From NCBI RefSeq assembly GCF_002890895.1, contig NZ_POUL01000013.1:62001-126000 (forward strand): a DNA stretch of 64,000 nt, read 5' to 3'. The translations under genes were made by a program, and so were the position numbers. The notes under the pieces are model-generated. The model saw only the letters and a list, made by a program, of their open reading frames with translations. It did not search any database and was not told where the DNA came from. The stretch is from Stutzerimonas stutzeri. Lineage in GTDB: Bacteria; Pseudomonadota; Gammaproteobacteria; Pseudomonadales; Pseudomonadaceae. This document shows, piece by piece, positions 63,379 through 64,000 of the stretch; within the stretch, counting starts at the first letter, position 1, and the number at the start of each line of letters is the position of its first letter.

Positions 63379-64000
63379 TTATTGCGGCTCCAGCAGCGTG
63401 CTTTGCAACCGGTCCAGCCAGGCGGCAACGGCTTCTACCGATTCCAGCCGCTGCGTGGCTTCGGTCGCTCCGCTGCCCACCTTGATCGAGACCCCGCCCA
63501 GCTCATTAACCACCGTGAAGCCAGCTTCATCGGTCAAATCATCACCAATGAAGACCGGCGTCCGCCCGGCAAATGGCGCCTCTTGCATGAAGGTACGGAT
63601 GACTTCGCCCTTGCTGGCGCCGCGAGGCTTGAGCTCGAATACGCACTTGCCAGGCTGAAGCGCCAGCACCTCACCATAACGGGAGACGAAATCTTCGGCC
63701 ACGTGACGCGCTGTCTCTTCCAACTCAGGGGCCAGACGGAAATGCAGAGCAAAGGCGACGCCCTTGTTCTCAAGCGACAGGCCAGGATGCTCGGCACATG
63801 CCTGCGCCAGCTCGCGCTGAATGGCATCGAGCACCTCGTTATCGAGGGCCAGGTTTTGCAGCTCCCCGGCTGCGGTACGACGCTCGGCGCCGTGCACACC
63901 GGCTGCAGGCAGCTGCAGGGGAGTGAGCAGCGCATCGAGCTGACTGATTGGCCGGCCTGACACGACCGCAACAGGAATGCCGTTGGCGCTCAGCTGTTCG
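63379..64000 (-). CDS. otsB: Trehalose-6-phosphate phosphatase (C-terminal part, runs off window)
   Basis: A HAD-family phosphatase that releases trehalose from trehalose-6-phosphate. About 206 C-terminal residues are present and the 5' end lies beyond the window. AVVSGRPISQLDALLTPLQLPAAGVHGAE is the conserved OtsB motif II region and PVFIGDDLTDEAGFTVVNELGG is HAD motif IV. The open frame continues to base 64000 without a start, and the catalytic DxD nucleophile motif must be outside. It precedes otsA on the same strand. Confidence 0.93.
   Translation of the reverse strand, partial: EQLSANGIPVAVVSGRPISQLDALLTPLQLPAAGVHGAERRTAAGELQNLALDNEVLDAIQRELAQACAEHPGLSLENKGVAFALHFRLAPELEETARHVAEDFVSRYGEVLALQPGKCVFELKPRGASKGEVIRTFMQEAPFAGRTPVFIGDDLTDEAGFTVVNELGGVSIKVGSGATEATQRLESVEAVAAWLDRLQSTLLEPQ

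Overview
The window looks like a chromosomal segment of a gamma-proteobacterium of the Pseudomonas/Stutzerimonas type. The evidence is the GC-rich third codon positions, the secA–dciA and hemA–prfA–prmC–moeB–murI gene orders, the lolB–ispE–tRNA-Gln–prs–rplY–pth–ychF order, and family markers such as DUF3509, DUF1302/DUF1329 and AcoR-type sigma-54 activators. Species assignment is inference. I see no insertion sequence, prophage, rRNA operon or CRISPR array.

Region by region. 1–3.4 kb: the 5' part of secA, divergent dciA, a small membrane protein, yebG behind a LexA box, and a DUF3509 protein. 3.4–9.8 kb: a minus-strand block of a MalT-like LuxR activator, a DUF1329 protein and a DUF1302 outer-membrane protein, with looser codon use than its surroundings. 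10.2–13.3 kb: nucleobase salvage (hpt, upp, uracil permease) and a cysteine-cluster protein. 13.3–18.7 kb: a PagL-like lipid A deacylase, then murI, moeB, prmC, prfA and hemA on the minus strand. 18.9–25.9 kb: TPR lipoprotein, lolB, ispE, two identical tRNA-Gln genes, prs, rplY, pth, ychF. 26–30.9 kb: 3-methyladenine glycosylase, a metallophosphoesterase, tRNA-Met, small hypotheticals, a decayed TetR-like stretch and a quinone-oxidoreductase-like dehydrogenase.

31.5–57.2 kb is the accessory part and the most interesting. An AcoR-like sigma-54 activator is divergent from an eight-gene run: GMC oxidoreductase small and large subunits, E1 alpha, 2,3-butanediol dehydrogenase, E1 beta, a free-standing lipoyl domain, an E2 catalytic domain without its own lipoyl domain, and a lipoate-ligase-like protein. 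A -24/-12 promoter and repeated GCTTTACA half-sites precede it. Next come a PQQ-dependent quinohemoprotein dehydrogenase that lacks the vicinal cysteine pair, an OprB-type porin, a GST/VOC pair with a divergent LysR regulator, a 7TM GGDEF protein, a TonB receptor resembling the PQQ receptor PqqU/YncD, a second quinohemoprotein alcohol dehydrogenase (with the vicinal cysteines) followed by an AldA-type aldehyde dehydrogenase behind a strong -24/-12 promoter with two inverted-repeat sites, and a second AcoR-like activator. Together these look like a periplasm-plus-cytoplasm route for short alcohols, diols and acetoin: PQQ/GMC oxidation outside, aldehyde and acetoin cleavage inside, and control by sigma-54.

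57.6–64 kb: an AcuR-like TetR regulator and AcuI-like acrylyl-CoA reductase with matching operators, a VOC protein, an EamA transporter, a beta-carbonic anhydrase, otsA, and the 3' part of otsB running off the window.
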